A stretch of 64,000 bases of DNA. It comes from Aliiruegeria haliotis. Lineage in GTDB: Bacteria > Pseudomonadota > Alphaproteobacteria > Rhodobacterales > Rhodobacteraceae. Where the stretch lies: assembly GCF_003003255.1 (NCBI RefSeq), contig NZ_PVTD01000003.1:360689-424688 (forward strand), read 5' to 3'. The position numbers were made by a program, and so were the translations under genes. Below are positions 18,355-30,663 of this stretch, in pieces (the stretch's first letter is position 1; each line of letters begins with the position of its first letter). The notes under the pieces were generated by a model that saw only the letters and a list, made by a program, of their open reading frames with translations, did not search any database and was not told the origin of the DNA.

Positions 18355-20880
<2,526 letters not shown>

Positions 20881-20895
20881 TCCGGGAGAACGAAC

Positions 20896-22947
20896 ATGGC
20901 ATCCCAAATTCTCGACACGAGCTTTGCCACGCTGCAAAAGATCGGCAAGGCGCTCATGCTGCCGGTCGCCGTACTTCCCGTGGCAGGTATCCTGCTTGGG
21001 GTCGGCGCATCGATTGCCGGCTCCGATTCTCTGGCCCCCTGGTTGATCGAGGTCGGCCGTATCATGGAGGCCTCTGGCGGGGCGGTCTTCACCATTCTGC
21101 CATTGATCTTCGCGATTGGCGTCGTACTCGGCTTCACCAACAACGATGGCGTGGCGGCGATGTCCGCCACTGTGGGCTACTTCGTCCTCCTCGCCGCCAT
21201 GGGCGTGCTGGGGCTGCTGGTGATCCAGTGGAGCGCCCCTGTGACGCCGATACAGGTCGCCGGGCAGACCGCCTATGTTGAATTTGACAAGACACACGGG
21301 CGCTTCACCTGCCACGACGCCGAAGGGCGCACGCTCGAAAAGATACGCATCGACGATCTCCAGGCCGAGGTTCTCACCTGTGGCAACCTCTCGATCCCCT
21401 TCGTCATGGAGGGCAACATCGCCCAGTTCGACAGCGGCGACGGGACGATGTCTACCTTTCCGCCCGCCCAATCGCGGGCCGAGATTACCCAGGTCATGGG
21501 CTTCGAGAGCATCGACACCGGGGTGTTCGGCGGCATACTCATCGGTCTCATCGCGGCGGCCATGTTCAACCGGTTCTATCGAATGAGCCTGCCGTCCTAC
21601 CTTGGCTTTTTCGCCGGCAAGCGCTTCGTGCCGATTGCGACCGCTTTCTCCGCCATCGGACTGGCTGCCATCCTGTCGGTCGTCTGGCCCCCGATCGGAG
21701 CCGGTATCCGCAGCTTCGGGGACTGGGCCGCCTACGGTAACCCGGCGATGGCCGTCACCATCTACGGCTGGGTGGAGCGGGCGCTGATCCCGTTCGGCCT
21801 GCACCACATCTGGAATGTGCCATTCTTCTTCGAGGTCGGTTCGTACACCACGCCTTCGGGAGAGGTCGTGCACGGCGTCATCAGCCGTTACTTCGCGGGG
21901 GACTACGAGGCCGGCATCCTTGGCGGTGGGTTCGTGTTCAAGATGTTCGGCCTGCCGGCCGCCGCCTTCGCCATCATCCACACGGCGCGGCCCGAAAACC
22001 GGGCGCGGGTTTCGGGAATCATGGTCTCTGCCGCGTTGACCTCCTTCCTGACGGGCATCACCGAACCGCTGGAATTCGCCTTCCTGTTCGTAGCGCCGAT
22101 GCTCTACGCCGCACACGCGGGGCTGGTTGGGATCATCTACCTGATCACCTACCTGACCGGCGCACGTCTGGGCTATTCCTTCTCCCACGGGTTCATCGAC
22201 TTCGCGCTCTTCTACGCGACGAATATCCGTCCATGGGTCATCTTCATCCTCGGGCCGATCTTCGCGGCGATCTACTATGTCACCTTCCGCACGTTGATCC
22301 TGAAGTTCGACCTGAAGACGCCCGGCCGTGAAGACGCGGAGGTGGCGGAGGCCGCACTAGGCGATGCGGCAGCCGACCAGATGTCCAAAGAGCTCGTTCT
22401 GGCCTTTGGCGGGCGCTCCAATATCAAGGGGCTGGACGCCTGTATCACCCGCCTGCGAATCGAGGTGGAAGATGTCGGCAAGGCAAACCAGGACAAGCTG
22501 AAGGCGCTCGGTGCTGCCGGTGTCGTGCAGGTTGGAAACAACCTTCAGGCGATCTTCGGACCGCGTGCCGAAGGGTTGATGATCGACATGCAGGAATACC
22601 TCAGGACCGCTGGCGACGAAGCCGAGTTGCCCGAAGGCGCCGCGGCCCCGCAAGTGGTCTACAAACCCGATGCGGCCAAGCCGAGGGTTGCCGACCCGCA
22701 GGCAGCCGAAAAGGCGAAGGCCATGCTGGCGGCGCTGGGGGGAGCCGGCAATGTCCAGCAGGCGGAATCCGCGGCAGAGACGCGGCTTCGGGTGACATTG
22801 GCCGATGGGGAACAGCTCGATCCGGCTGCCCTGGCGGCTGCCGGCGTTCTGGGGGTTCAGAGCCTTGGCGACGGCTTGCTACACCTGATTGTCGGCCTGA
22901 ACGCCGACCAGTACGCGACCGAGATCCGGGCAGCCATGACTGCCTGA
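20896..22947 (+). CDS. ptsG: PTS glucose-type permease, EIIC-EIIB-EIIB'
   Basis: This 683-residue membrane permease phosphorylates sugar during uptake. The EIIC part closely follows E. coli PtsG ([45 protein letters not shown]), so glucose is a better guess than N-acetylglucosamine. Two oddities occur. About 80 residues (about 112-190, including FTCHDAEGR and [12 protein letters not shown]) are present where PtsG has about 20. After the normal EIIB (active Cys516 in LDACITRLR) comes a second EIIB-like domain, about 603-681, in which the matching segment is SAAETRLR with no cysteine. The gene directly follows the EIIA-HPr-EI fusion. Substrate assignment is inferred from similarity. Confidence 0.9.
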   Translation: MASQILDTSFATLQKIGKALMLPVAVLPVAGILLGVGASIAGSDSLAPWLIEVGRIMEASGGAVFTILPLIFAIGVVLGFTNNDGVAAMSATVGYFVLLAAMGVLGLLVIQWSAPVTPIQVAGQTAYVEFDKTHGRFTCHDAEGRTLEKIRIDDLQAEVLTCGNLSIPFVMEGNIAQFDSGDGTMSTFPPAQSRAEITQVMGFESIDTGVFGGILIGLIAAAMFNRFYRMSLPSYLGFFAGKRFVPIATAFSAIGLAAILSVVWPPIGAGIRSFGDWAAYGNPAMAVTIYGWVERALIPFGLHHIWNVPFFFEVGSYTTPSGEVVHGVISRYFAGDYEAGILGGGFVFKMFGLPAAAFAIIHTARPENRARVSGIMVSAALTSFLTGITEPLEFAFLFVAPMLYAAHAGLVGIIYLITYLTGARLGYSFSHGFIDFALFYATNIRPWVIFILGPIFAAIYYVTFRTLILKFDLKTPGREDAEVAEAALGDAAADQMSKELVLAFGGRSNIKGLDACITRLRIEVEDVGKANQDKLKALGAAGVVQVGNNLQAIFGPRAEGLMIDMQEYLRTAGDEAELPEGAAAPQVVYKPDAAKPRVADPQAAEKAKAMLAALGGAGNVQQAESAAETRLRVTLADGEQLDPAALAAAGVLGVQSLGDGLLHLIVGLNADQYATEIRAAMTA

Positions 22948-22969
22948 AACGGAACGCCGTCTACGAAGC

Positions 22970-23001
22970 GACCCCGGGGCGCCGGCAAGCGCCCCGGGGT
23001 C
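22970..23001. terminator. Strong hairpin between ptsG and the RTX gene
   Basis: GACCCCGGGGCGC (22970-22982) and GCGCCCCGGGGTC (22989-23001) form a perfect 13-bp stem with the loop CGGCAA, between convergent genes. It lacks a T-tract on either side but probably blocks read-through in both directions. Confidence 0.6.
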
Positions 23002-23021
23002 TCAGTTCAGATCGAACCGCT

Positions 23022-25373
23022 TCAGACGAAGTCGAAGGATTCGGGCGAGTTGGTGATGTCGGAACGGGCAATATCCTCAAGGTCGACATAGTTGCCCTTG
23101 GCCATCACCACCCGGGTGCTGCTGCCACCGTCCAGTCCAAAGAACTTCAACCCGTTGAAGTTCAGGCCGCCGCCAATCTCGATGACATCGACGCCAAGCT
23201 GGAAATCGGTCACCGTGTCCTTCCCGGAGATCTTGTTAACCACGAAGGTATCGGCGCCGCCGCCGCCGGCCATCTCGTCCCGGCCCTTGGCACCGATCAT
23301 CCGGTCTGCGCCCCGGCCGCCGGACATATCGTCGTTGCCCTTGCCACCGTTCACGACATCGTCCCGACCACCACCGTTCATGGTATCGCTGCCGACGCCG
23401 CCCTGCATCGAATCCTTGCCGCCACCGCCATTCATGGTGTCGTTGCCAACGCCGCCGTTCATCGTGTCAGCACCGCGACCACCGTTCATCGTGTCGTTCT
23501 TGGCGCCACCCTTCATGAAGTCCGCCCCTGCGCCGCCATTCAGGAGATCTTCCCCGAAGCCGCCAATCAGGCGATCATCGCCGTTGCCGCCAAAGAGCTT
23601 GTCGGCGCCGACGCCCCCCTTGAGCGTGTCACCGGAACCCAGTCCACGCAGGGTGTCGTTGCCACGCAGACCGTTCAGGATATCGACGCCCGGCGTGCCG
23701 CCAAGGTTGTCGTTTCCATTGGTCGCGTCGAGCAGGTCGTTGACGGTGATGATGAAGTTCTTCTCCTCAGAGCCGCCATTGCCGTCGCTGACGCGAACGC
23801 GCACGGTGTGGCTCGTGTTGGTTTCAAAATCGAGGCCACCCGTCACGACAAGGTTCTGCCCCACGACTCCGAACCTTCCGCCAGCGTTGTTGACCAACGA
23901 GAAACTCAGGCTGTCGCCATCTGCGTCCGTCGCAGACAGGGCCCCGACATTGGTGCCGCTGGGGGCATTCTCATTGACGCTGTTCGAACTCAGCGCCAGA
24001 CCAGTCGGCGCCACATTGATATCGAGTAGCCCGACGGGAATCGGGTTCGAGTTCCCTGCGCCACCGGCAATGTCTCTGACCAGAACAGTTCCGGCCTCGG
24101 TGCCGTCAGTCACCCAAAGTTCCGCACCGTTCGTGCCGTTGTTCGCGCGGAAGTAAACAAGGTCATTGACCGGGATCATCACGTTTGGCGTCGAGCTCGC
24201 CGCACCCGGGTTGATATCCTTGAGCAGACGCGTGCCGGCAGTCGTACCGTCCGTGATCCAAAGCTCCTTTCCGTTCGTGCCGTCGTTGGCAGCAAAGATA
24301 CCGAGCGACCCATCACCGAGCGGAACAAGGTTTGTCGGATTTGACCCGCCGGCACCGGGGTTGATGTCCGCTAGCAGTTTGGTTCCTGCACCAGTTCCAT
24401 CCGACACCCAGAGCTCCTGGCCGTTTGTCCCGTTGTTTGCCTGAAATACCAATGTGTTGTTGACCACGGCCCCCAGCGTGAGCTGATTGCCCAGATTGGA
24501 ACCAGCAGCGCCGGGATTGATGTCTTTCACCAGTTGTGTGCCGCCAAAAGAACCATCCGTGCGCCACAGCTCCTGCCCGACCGACCCATTGTTTGCCGAG
24601 AAGAGAGAGATGCCGTTCAGCTCAGTGAAGTTGTCAGGGGTAGAGCCGCCGGCACCCGGGTTGATATCCCTTACAAGCTCCGTACCACCTGTCGTGCCAT
24701 CTGTTTTCCAGAGCTCCTGCCCGGTTGTCCCATCGTTCGCCCTGAACAGGTAGGTGTTGCCAAGCAAGCCACCGCCATCGATATCCGGAGAGGAACTGCC
24801 GCCAGGGTTGATGTCCTTTAGAAGCTGGGTACCGGCAAAAGTACCGTCGGTGATGTAAACCTCTTCCCCTGTGGATCCGTCATTCGCACGGAAGATTACC
24901 TTGTCTCCGAACTTGAACAGATCGAAGAGCGCTGAGCCACCGCCACCCGGAAAGATATCTTTTGCAAGGCTTGTCCCCCCTCCCGTGCCATCGGTCTTCC
25001 AAAGCTCCTGTCCGTCCGTACCGTCATTCGCACGGAAGAGGATTTCGCCATTCAGCGTGACCATTTGCGTTGGAAACGATCCGCCACCGCCAAACTGGAT
25101 ATCCTTCACAAGCGAGGCGCCTGACCCGCTTGTCTTGAACAACTCGTTGCCGGCGGTGCCGTCGGTACCGCCGAAGTAGAACTCTCCGTTCAGCGTGGCG
25201 AAGTCCCGAAGGGTCGCAAATGGAGCATTGGGAAAGAATGCCGGGTTAACCCCGTTTCCGGAACCCGGATTCAGGTCCTGGATCAGAGTGGCCGTGCTGC
25301 CGTCAGCGCTCGTGGCATACAGCTCGGTACCAAGTGTGTTCGTTGTTGCCGCGAATATAAGAATGCTGGTCAT
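23022..25373 (-). CDS. RTX protein with ELW repeats and cadherin-like domain
   Basis: This protein has 783 residues from the ATG at 25373, which has an AAGGA site. An in-frame extension upstream is basic and unlike the rest. Residues about 1-450 form nine units of about 48 residues built on GQELWKTDGT, GGTxLVKDINPG and an F/V-x-ANNGT strand, probably a beta-propeller or beta-rich adhesin. A cadherin-like domain follows (NVAPTGLALSSNSVNENAPSG, LDFETNTSHTVRVRVSDGNGG). About sixteen calcium-binding GGxGxD nonapeptides come next, then a C-terminus (ADTFVVNKISGKDTVTDFQLG) typical of type I secretion substrates. There is no N-terminal signal peptide. No type I exporter genes are adjacent. The role is probably adhesion or surface attachment, inferred from domains. 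Confidence 0.9.
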   Translation of the reverse strand: MTSILIFAATTNTLGTELYATSADGSTATLIQDLNPGSGNGVNPAFFPNAPFATLRDFATLNGEFYFGGTDGTAGNELFKTSGSGASLVKDIQFGGGGSFPTQMVTLNGEILFRANDGTDGQELWKTDGTGGGTSLAKDIFPGGGGSALFDLFKFGDKVIFRANDGSTGEEVYITDGTFAGTQLLKDINPGGSSSPDIDGGGLLGNTYLFRANDGTTGQELWKTDGTTGGTELVRDINPGAGGSTPDNFTELNGISLFSANNGSVGQELWRTDGSFGGTQLVKDINPGAAGSNLGNQLTLGAVVNNTLVFQANNGTNGQELWVSDGTGAGTKLLADINPGAGGSNPTNLVPLGDGSLGIFAANDGTNGKELWITDGTTAGTRLLKDINPGAASSTPNVMIPVNDLVYFRANNGTNGAELWVTDGTEAGTVLVRDIAGGAGNSNPIPVGLLDINVAPTGLALSSNSVNENAPSGTNVGALSATDADGDSLSFSLVNNAGGRFGVVGQNLVVTGGLDFETNTSHTVRVRVSDGNGGSEEKNFIITVNDLLDATNGNDNLGGTPGVDILNGLRGNDTLRGLGSGDTLKGGVGADKLFGGNGDDRLIGGFGEDLLNGGAGADFMKGGAKNDTMNGGRGADTMNGGVGNDTMNGGGGKDSMQGGVGSDTMNGGGRDDVVNGGKGNDDMSGGRGADRMIGAKGRDEMAGGGGADTFVVNKISGKDTVTDFQLGVDVIEIGGGLNFNGLKFFGLDGGSSTRVVMAKGNYVDLEDIARSDITNSPESFDFV

Positions 25374-25830
25374 GTTGATAGTCCTTGAAGTGCTGGAAAA
25401 GCGCCGGGTGAAAGGTATTGCCTCAGAACTGCTCGAAGGTTGGGCCGGTGCCTCGTGGTGCCGGGTTTGGAGAAATGCTGCTGGTCGATGCTCTCGCCTC
25501 CAACGAGACTGCTGCCTGAAATGCCAGAACAGTATGACATAAAACGGTTTTTTCTCAAATGACCGTTCCGGTAGGCGCCGATTTCGGTTTTTCCGTTTCG
25601 GCACTTGACCTTACGGCAAGTCAAGCGTTTTCTCGGTCGGCAACGGGGCGGTGAAACACGGCGAATGGCACGAATTACGGTGCCGACGATTCGTCCAATG
25701 GGGCCGCGGCCAATGCTCCGAACGGCGAAAGGTGTCGGGGTCGAGAAGTCTGGGGATAACTTTGACGCCGGGCTTGGCCGCGGGGCTGTGGGAGGCTACC
25801 AAGGATGCCCCATCACAAGAGACGCAGCCC
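25374..25830. other. Divergent intergenic region, RTX gene / tex
   Basis: These 457 bases contain no convincing gene. The segment 25535-25600 is notably richer in A and T than its surroundings and probably carries promoter elements. Two dyads are visible: AACGGT-N13-ACCGTT at 25543-25567 and CTTGAC-N10-GTCAAG at 25604-25625. Which gene they serve is unknown. Confidence 0.45.
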
Positions 25831-28152
25831 ATGACGCCTGATACCAGCCGCCGAATAACCCAGACCATCGCGCGAGAGATCGGTGCCCGCCCCGAGCAGG
25901 TGGAAGCCACGGTGGCCCTGTTGAACGAGGGCGCCACCGTGCCGTTCATCGCGCGGTACCGCAAGGAGGTCACGGGCGGTCTGGATGACAGCCAGTTGCG
26001 GGAGCTTTCGGAGCGGTTGGGCTACCTTACGGAGATGGAGGCACGCAGGGCCACGATCCTCGACACGATCCGAGACCAGGGAAAACTGACCGACGATCTG
26101 GAGAAGGCGATCCGGGGCGCCGACACCAAGTCGGTGCTGGAGGATCTCTACCTTCCCTACAAGCCCAAACGGCGCACACGGGCGATGATTGCCCGCGAGA
26201 AGGGGCTTGGTGGGCTCGTCGATGCCATTCTCGCGGACCGGAACACCGCGCCGGAAGCACTGGCCGAAGGGTTTGTCACCGACGAGGTTGCCGACGTGAA
26301 GGAAGCGCTTGCGGGCGCGCGCGATATCCTCGTCGAACAGCTGTCCGAAAACGCAGACCTCGTCGGGCGGTTGCGGGAGTTCATGAAGGAGCGGGCCTAT
26401 CTCACGGCGCGCGTGAATGAGGGCGAGGAGCAGAAGGGCGCCAAGTTCTCCGACTATTTCGACCACCGCGAGCGGTGGGCCGACGTTCCGAGCCACCGTG
26501 CCCTGGCCATGTTCCGCGGCTCCAACGAGGGCGTCCTGCGGCTCGACATCCAGCCCGACGCGGAAACGGACCTGCCCGCAGTCGAGGCGATGGTTTGCGC
26601 CGCGCTCGAAACCCGGGGCAATGGGCCTGGTGATGCGTGGCTGCGCGGGGTGGCCGGATGGGCCTGGCGTGTGAAGCTGAGCCTGTCGATGCTGCTCGAC
26701 CTGCAAGGTGACCTGCGGGAGCGCGCGCAGGAGGAAGCCATCCGTGTCTTTGGCCGCAACCTCAAGGACCTGCTGCTCGCCGCGCCTGCCGGAAACCGTG
26801 CCACGATGGGGCTCGACCCCGGTATCCGAACCGGCGTCAAGGTGGCCGTGGTCGATGCCACCGGAAAGCTGCTCGACACTGACACGATCTACCCCTTCCA
26901 GCCAAAGAACGACCTGCGGGGCAGCCAGGTCGCGCTCGCCAAACTGATCCGGGCCCACGGGGTCGAACTGATCGCCATCGGAAATGGCACTGCCAGCCGC
27001 GAAACCGAACGTATGGTCGCCGAGTTGCTGGCGGAACTGCCCGCACCGAAACCCACGAAGGTTGTCGTCTCGGAGGCCGGCGCCTCCGTCTACTCGGCCT
27101 CTGAACTGGCGGCACGCGAGTTTCCCGATCTCGATGTCTCGCTGCGGGGGGCCGTCTCTATCGCGCGCCGCTTGCAGGACCCTCTGGCGGAGCTCGTGAA
27201 GATCGAACCCAAGGCCATCGGCGTGGGGCAGTACCAACACGACGTCGACCAATTCCGACTGGCAAAGCAGCTCGATGCCGTGGTCGAGGATGCCGTGAAC
27301 GCGGTGGGCGTGGACCTCAACATGGCTTCGGCACCTCTTCTGGCGCGAGTGTCCGGCCTCGGGCCGTCGCTGGCCGAAGCCATTGTCAGCCACCGGGACA
27401 TGAACGGCGCCTTCGGGACGCGGAAGGATCTGCTGGGGGTCGCGCGCCTCGGCCCGCGGGCTTTTGAGCAATGCGCCGGGTTCCTGCGGATAACGGGGGG
27501 CGACGAGCCGCTCGATGCTTCGTCCGTCCACCCGGAGGCCTACGACGTCGCCCGGCGTATCGTCTCCGCCTGCGGACGCGACCTGCGGCAGATCATGGGC
27601 GACGAAGCACGGCTCAAGGGACTGCGCGCGGAAGATTTCGTCGACGCGACCTTTGGCCTGCCCACCGTCCGCGATATCCTTGCAGAACTGGCCAAGCCCG
27701 GCCGCGACCCGCGTCCTGAGTTCGTGACCGCCAGCTTCACCGACGGGGTGGAGCAGATCACCGACCTCAAGCCCGGCATGATGCTGGAAGGCACCGTGAC
27801 CAACGTCGCCGCCTTTGGCGCATTCGTGGATGTCGGCGTGCACCAGGACGGGTTGGTCCATGTCTCGCAGCTGGCAGACCGGTTCGTGAAGGACCCCCAC
27901 GAGGTTGTCAAAACCGGCGACGTGGTCAAGGTTCGCGTGATGGAGGTAGACGTGCCGCGCAAACGGATCGGCCTCTCCATGCGGAAGAACCCAGACCGGT
28001 CGGCGCAGGGCGACAAACCCGGCGGCAAGCCGGCCGGCAAGGGGCCACGGGGCGCAAAGCCGCCCCGGCAGATGCAGGCAAAGCCCAATAAAGCCGGACG
28101 CGACACAGGAGCCTTCGGTGCGGCGCTGATGGATGCGATGAAGAAGAAGTAG
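25831..28152 (+). CDS. tex: Tex family RNA-binding transcription accessory protein
   Basis: Tex binds nucleic acids and RNA polymerase and affects transcription and stress survival. The protein has 773 residues, the usual family size. Domains in order are an N-terminal helical region ([35 protein letters not shown]), an RNase H-like YqgF fold ([18 protein letters not shown]), helix-hairpin-helix elements ([20 protein letters not shown]), and an S1 domain near residues 650-720 ([36 protein letters not shown]). A basic Gly/Lys/Pro-rich tail follows. The start at 25831 ([14 protein letters not shown]) matches the family, although its ribosome site is weak. Sixty in-frame codons upstream are not conserved-looking. 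Confidence 0.95.
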   Translation: MTPDTSRRITQTIAREIGARPEQVEATVALLNEGATVPFIARYRKEVTGGLDDSQLRELSERLGYLTEMEARRATILDTIRDQGKLTDDLEKAIRGADTKSVLEDLYLPYKPKRRTRAMIAREKGLGGLVDAILADRNTAPEALAEGFVTDEVADVKEALAGARDILVEQLSENADLVGRLREFMKERAYLTARVNEGEEQKGAKFSDYFDHRERWADVPSHRALAMFRGSNEGVLRLDIQPDAETDLPAVEAMVCAALETRGNGPGDAWLRGVAGWAWRVKLSLSMLLDLQGDLRERAQEEAIRVFGRNLKDLLLAAPAGNRATMGLDPGIRTGVKVAVVDATGKLLDTDTIYPFQPKNDLRGSQVALAKLIRAHGVELIAIGNGTASRETERMVAELLAELPAPKPTKVVVSEAGASVYSASELAAREFPDLDVSLRGAVSIARRLQDPLAELVKIEPKAIGVGQYQHDVDQFRLAKQLDAVVEDAVNAVGVDLNMASAPLLARVSGLGPSLAEAIVSHRDMNGAFGTRKDLLGVARLGPRAFEQCAGFLRITGGDEPLDASSVHPEAYDVARRIVSACGRDLRQIMGDEARLKGLRAEDFVDATFGLPTVRDILAELAKPGRDPRPEFVTASFTDGVEQITDLKPGMMLEGTVTNVAAFGAFVDVGVHQDGLVHVSQLADRFVKDPHEVVKTGDVVKVRVMEVDVPRKRIGLSMRKNPDRSAQGDKPGGKPAGKGPRGAKPPRQMQAKPNKAGRDTGAFGAALMDAMKKK

Positions 28153-28351
28153 CGGCGAAGCGATCCGTTGCGGGAATTTGATGCTGTCGTGACAGCGGCA
28201 GGCGGGGCATCTCGCCGCCATGCATTTCGGCATTGTTCCGGGAGCTTGATCGCGCCGAACCGCGAAGCGCAGCCCCTGGCGGTGAACCGGCTACCGACGC
28301 GGCAAGTCGCCCTTGGGCTTGTTCACGCGAGCCACCATCCGTCGGGCGCCG

Positions 28352-29071
28352 CTATTCCGCCTTCACCCGGTAGTGGTACCGAGTCGCCGCGGTCATCCCG
28401 AGCCCCGTATAGAGCGCATTTCCACCGCCATTGTCCTCCGTCACCAGCACCGACATCCAACGTGCCCCGCGGGCCGCTGCCCAGATCGCGGCGGCATGCA
28501 TGACATTCACGCCGGTGCCCTTGCGCCGAAGTGATGGCATCACCTCCAGCGCATGCAGCATCGCGACCCTGCCATGCTTCGCAACAAACGCCGTGCCCGC
28601 CGGTTGATCCGCGGAACGGCCGAGGATCGCACATTTCTCTCCGTCCACACGGTCCATGACCGCCAGCCGTGCCGGCCCGACACCGCCGTCTGCCCAGATC
28701 TCCTCCTGGATCTTCGTCGGCGGCCATTCCACATGGAAGGCCGAGACCGGAGGCGGCGCGACGGCCATCTCCTGCACCGCGCCCACATACAGAACCACCG
28801 GATCCTTCACGGTGAACCCCGACGCCGCCAACCGGGCATCCAGCGCATCCTCGCCGTCCCGGATCATCACCAGCGGCAGTTGGCCCAGAGCGCGCTGCGC
28901 GGCCTCCATCGCACTGATATCGGGGGCCGAGGTCGTGGCCGTGGCCGCCGATACACGACTGCCGCCGCCCCGCCCCTCCCGGACGCACCAGCCCGGCAAT
29001 TCGATCTGGCGGACAGCGGGCCATGTCGCGTCGATGGCCTCAAAAAGCTCCGCAACCGACGGATCGCTCAC
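28352..29071 (-). CDS. GNAT family N-acetyltransferase
   Basis: This protein of 239 residues has a C-terminal acetyl-CoA binding domain: MLHALEVMPSLRRKGTGVNVMHAAAIWAAARGARWMSVLVTEDNGGGNALYTGLGM. It includes the R-x-x-G-x-G type loop and the family's late N-x-x-A-x-x-x-Y-x-x-x-G motif. The N-terminal half (residues 1-110) is less conserved and may be a degenerate second GNAT fold. The start overlaps the stop of the upstream CinA-N/MoaB-like gene by four bases, so the two are co-translated. The acceptor substrate is unknown. Confidence 0.88.
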   Translation of the reverse strand: MSDPSVAELFEAIDATWPAVRQIELPGWCVREGRGGGSRVSAATATTSAPDISAMEAAQRALGQLPLVMIRDGEDALDARLAASGFTVKDPVVLYVGAVQEMAVAPPPVSAFHVEWPPTKIQEEIWADGGVGPARLAVMDRVDGEKCAILGRSADQPAGTAFVAKHGRVAMLHALEVMPSLRRKGTGVNVMHAAAIWAAARGARWMSVLVTEDNGGGNALYTGLGMTAATRYHYRVKAE

Positions 29072-29799
29072 GCAATGTCCCCCGGAAACAGTTTCGCCAG
29101 CCGTGTCATCGCATCATCGATCTGCCCGGCATTGGTTCCCCGGATCACGATACTCGCGCCATATACCCCGTCCTGCATGAACGGATAGGATCCGATCGAC
29201 AGGTCCGGAAAGGCCTCCGCAAGCGCCGACAGCGGCGTCGCGATATCGCCTTCGCCCCGGTTGATCCGCAGCGACTGGCTCAGGACCGGGTCGCCGCCGG
29301 TCATCCCCGGCAGGACCGACGCAACCATCGCCTGGAAGATCGTGGGCACGCCTGCCATGACATGCACGTTGCCAAGGGAAAAGCCGGGCGCGGCAGAGAT
29401 CGGGTTCTCGATCAGGTCAGCTCCCTCGGGGATACGGGCCATGCGCAGCCGTGCCTCGTTCAACTCCTGCCCGTTGGCATCGTAATGCACCTGCAGGATT
29501 GCCCGGGCGTCGTCGCGCACACCAAACGCTGCACCGAAGGCCTCGGCAATGCACTCGGCGGTGATGTCGTCGTGGGTTGGCCCGATCCCGCCGGAGGTGA
29601 AGACATGGTCATAGCCGGACGACAGGGCCTTTACGGCCGAAACGATTGCCGCGGGGTCGTCTGCGACCACCCGTACCTCCGCCAGCCGGATGCCCCGCTT
29701 GGTCAGCTCCACGGCGAGGTGGCTCATGTTGGCATCGCGGGTGCGGCCGGACAGGATCTCGTCACCGATCACCAGCATCGCGGCGGTGGGATTCGTCAT
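29068..29799 (-). CDS. Molybdopterin-binding (CinA N-terminal/MoaB-like) protein
   Basis: The 243-residue protein begins at the ATG at 29799 with AAGGAG upstream. It has the molybdopterin-binding fold: AMLVIGDEILSGRTRDANMSHLAVEL at the N-terminus and FTSGGIGPTHDDITAECIAEAFG near residue 70. The length corresponds to the N-terminal half of CinA without the C-terminal deamidase domain, a common stand-alone form in alphaproteobacteria. Its exact activity (pyrophosphatase or cofactor binding) is uncertain. It is coupled to the GNAT gene and divergent from sfsA. Confidence 0.88.
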   Translation of the reverse strand: MTNPTAAMLVIGDEILSGRTRDANMSHLAVELTKRGIRLAEVRVVADDPAAIVSAVKALSSGYDHVFTSGGIGPTHDDITAECIAEAFGAAFGVRDDARAILQVHYDANGQELNEARLRMARIPEGADLIENPISAAPGFSLGNVHVMAGVPTIFQAMVASVLPGMTGGDPVLSQSLRINRGEGDIATPLSALAEAFPDLSIGSYPFMQDGVYGASIVIRGTNAGQIDDAMTRLAKLFPGDIA

Positions 29800-29847
29800 C
29801 GGGTGCTCCTTCTTGTCTGGCCTCGAATGCCGGTATAGGCCCGCCCC

Positions 29848-30576
29848 ATGCGCTTTCAAACCCCGCTCGTGCCCGCCCGGCTGATCCGCCGCTACAAACG
29901 CTTCCTCGCCGACGCGGTGCTGGAGGCAACCGGTGAAGAGATCACCGCCCACTGTGCCAATCCCGGCTCGATGATGGGATTGAAGGAGGAGGGCACGCGG
30001 ATCTGGCTGGAACCCAACGACGATCCGAAAAAGAAGCTCAAGTACGGCTGGCGGCTGTCCGAACTGCCCGGGGGCCACTGGGCAGGGATCGACACCGCCG
30101 TGCCGAACCGCGTGGTCAAGGAGGCGTTGCACGCGCGGGCCATCCCGCAGCTCTCGGCCTATGGCAGCGTGCGTCCTGAAGTGAAATACGGCGAAGGAAG
30201 TCGGGTGGACTTCCTGCTGAGCGAGGCGGGTCTGCCGGATGCCTATGTCGAGGTGAAGAACGTCCACCTGCGCAGGGAGGGCGACTGGGCCGAATTCCCG
30301 GACTCGGTGACGAAACGTGGCGCAAAACACCTCGCGGAACTCTCCCGAATGCTGGAAGCAGGGCATCGCGCGGTGATGTTGTACCTCGTGCAGCGGACAG
30401 ACTGCACACGGTTCCGCCTGTCCGGCGACATTGACCCGGGCTATGCGGCAGCGTTCGACATGGCCCGCGCGGCGGGAGTGGAGATGATCTGCCACGGCAC
30501 GGTCATTGACCGCGATGGCGTGTCGATCGGGCCCGAGATGCCGGTGGACGAAGTGCCCCAGTCCCGCCGGGGTTGA
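29848..30576 (+). CDS. sfsA: Sugar fermentation stimulation protein homolog
   Basis: SfsA has 242 residues and starts at the ATG at 29848. The N-terminal OB-like part (MRFQTPLVPARLIRRYKRFLADAVLEATGEEITAHCANPGSMMGL) and the nuclease-like core (YGEGSRVDFLLSEAGLPDAYVEVKNVHL, about residues 115-145) are both present, including the Asp and E-V-K residues of that fold. The family was named for effects on maltose metabolism in E. coli. Its biochemical role remains unclear, with DNA binding and nuclease activity suggested. Confidence 0.93.
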   Translation: MRFQTPLVPARLIRRYKRFLADAVLEATGEEITAHCANPGSMMGLKEEGTRIWLEPNDDPKKKLKYGWRLSELPGGHWAGIDTAVPNRVVKEALHARAIPQLSAYGSVRPEVKYGEGSRVDFLLSEAGLPDAYVEVKNVHLRREGDWAEFPDSVTKRGAKHLAELSRMLEAGHRAVMLYLVQRTDCTRFRLSGDIDPGYAAAFDMARAAGVEMICHGTVIDRDGVSIGPEMPVDEVPQSRRG

Positions 30577-30663
30577 GCAAAAGACGCCACGCGGATTGGA
30601 CGCGCCCACGCAATGGCGAGCGCGTCCTTGCTCAGCAAACTTGTCGAAGGCAGTTCGCCCGGC

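Noticed and set aside
25374..25604. In-frame 77-residue extension of the RTX protein
   Set aside because: It is basic, unlike the acidic repeat protein, and the ATG at 25373 has its own AAGGA site.
25813..28233. An 806-codon frame antisense to tex
   Set aside because: It is the shadow of a complete Tex protein and has no recognisable motif.
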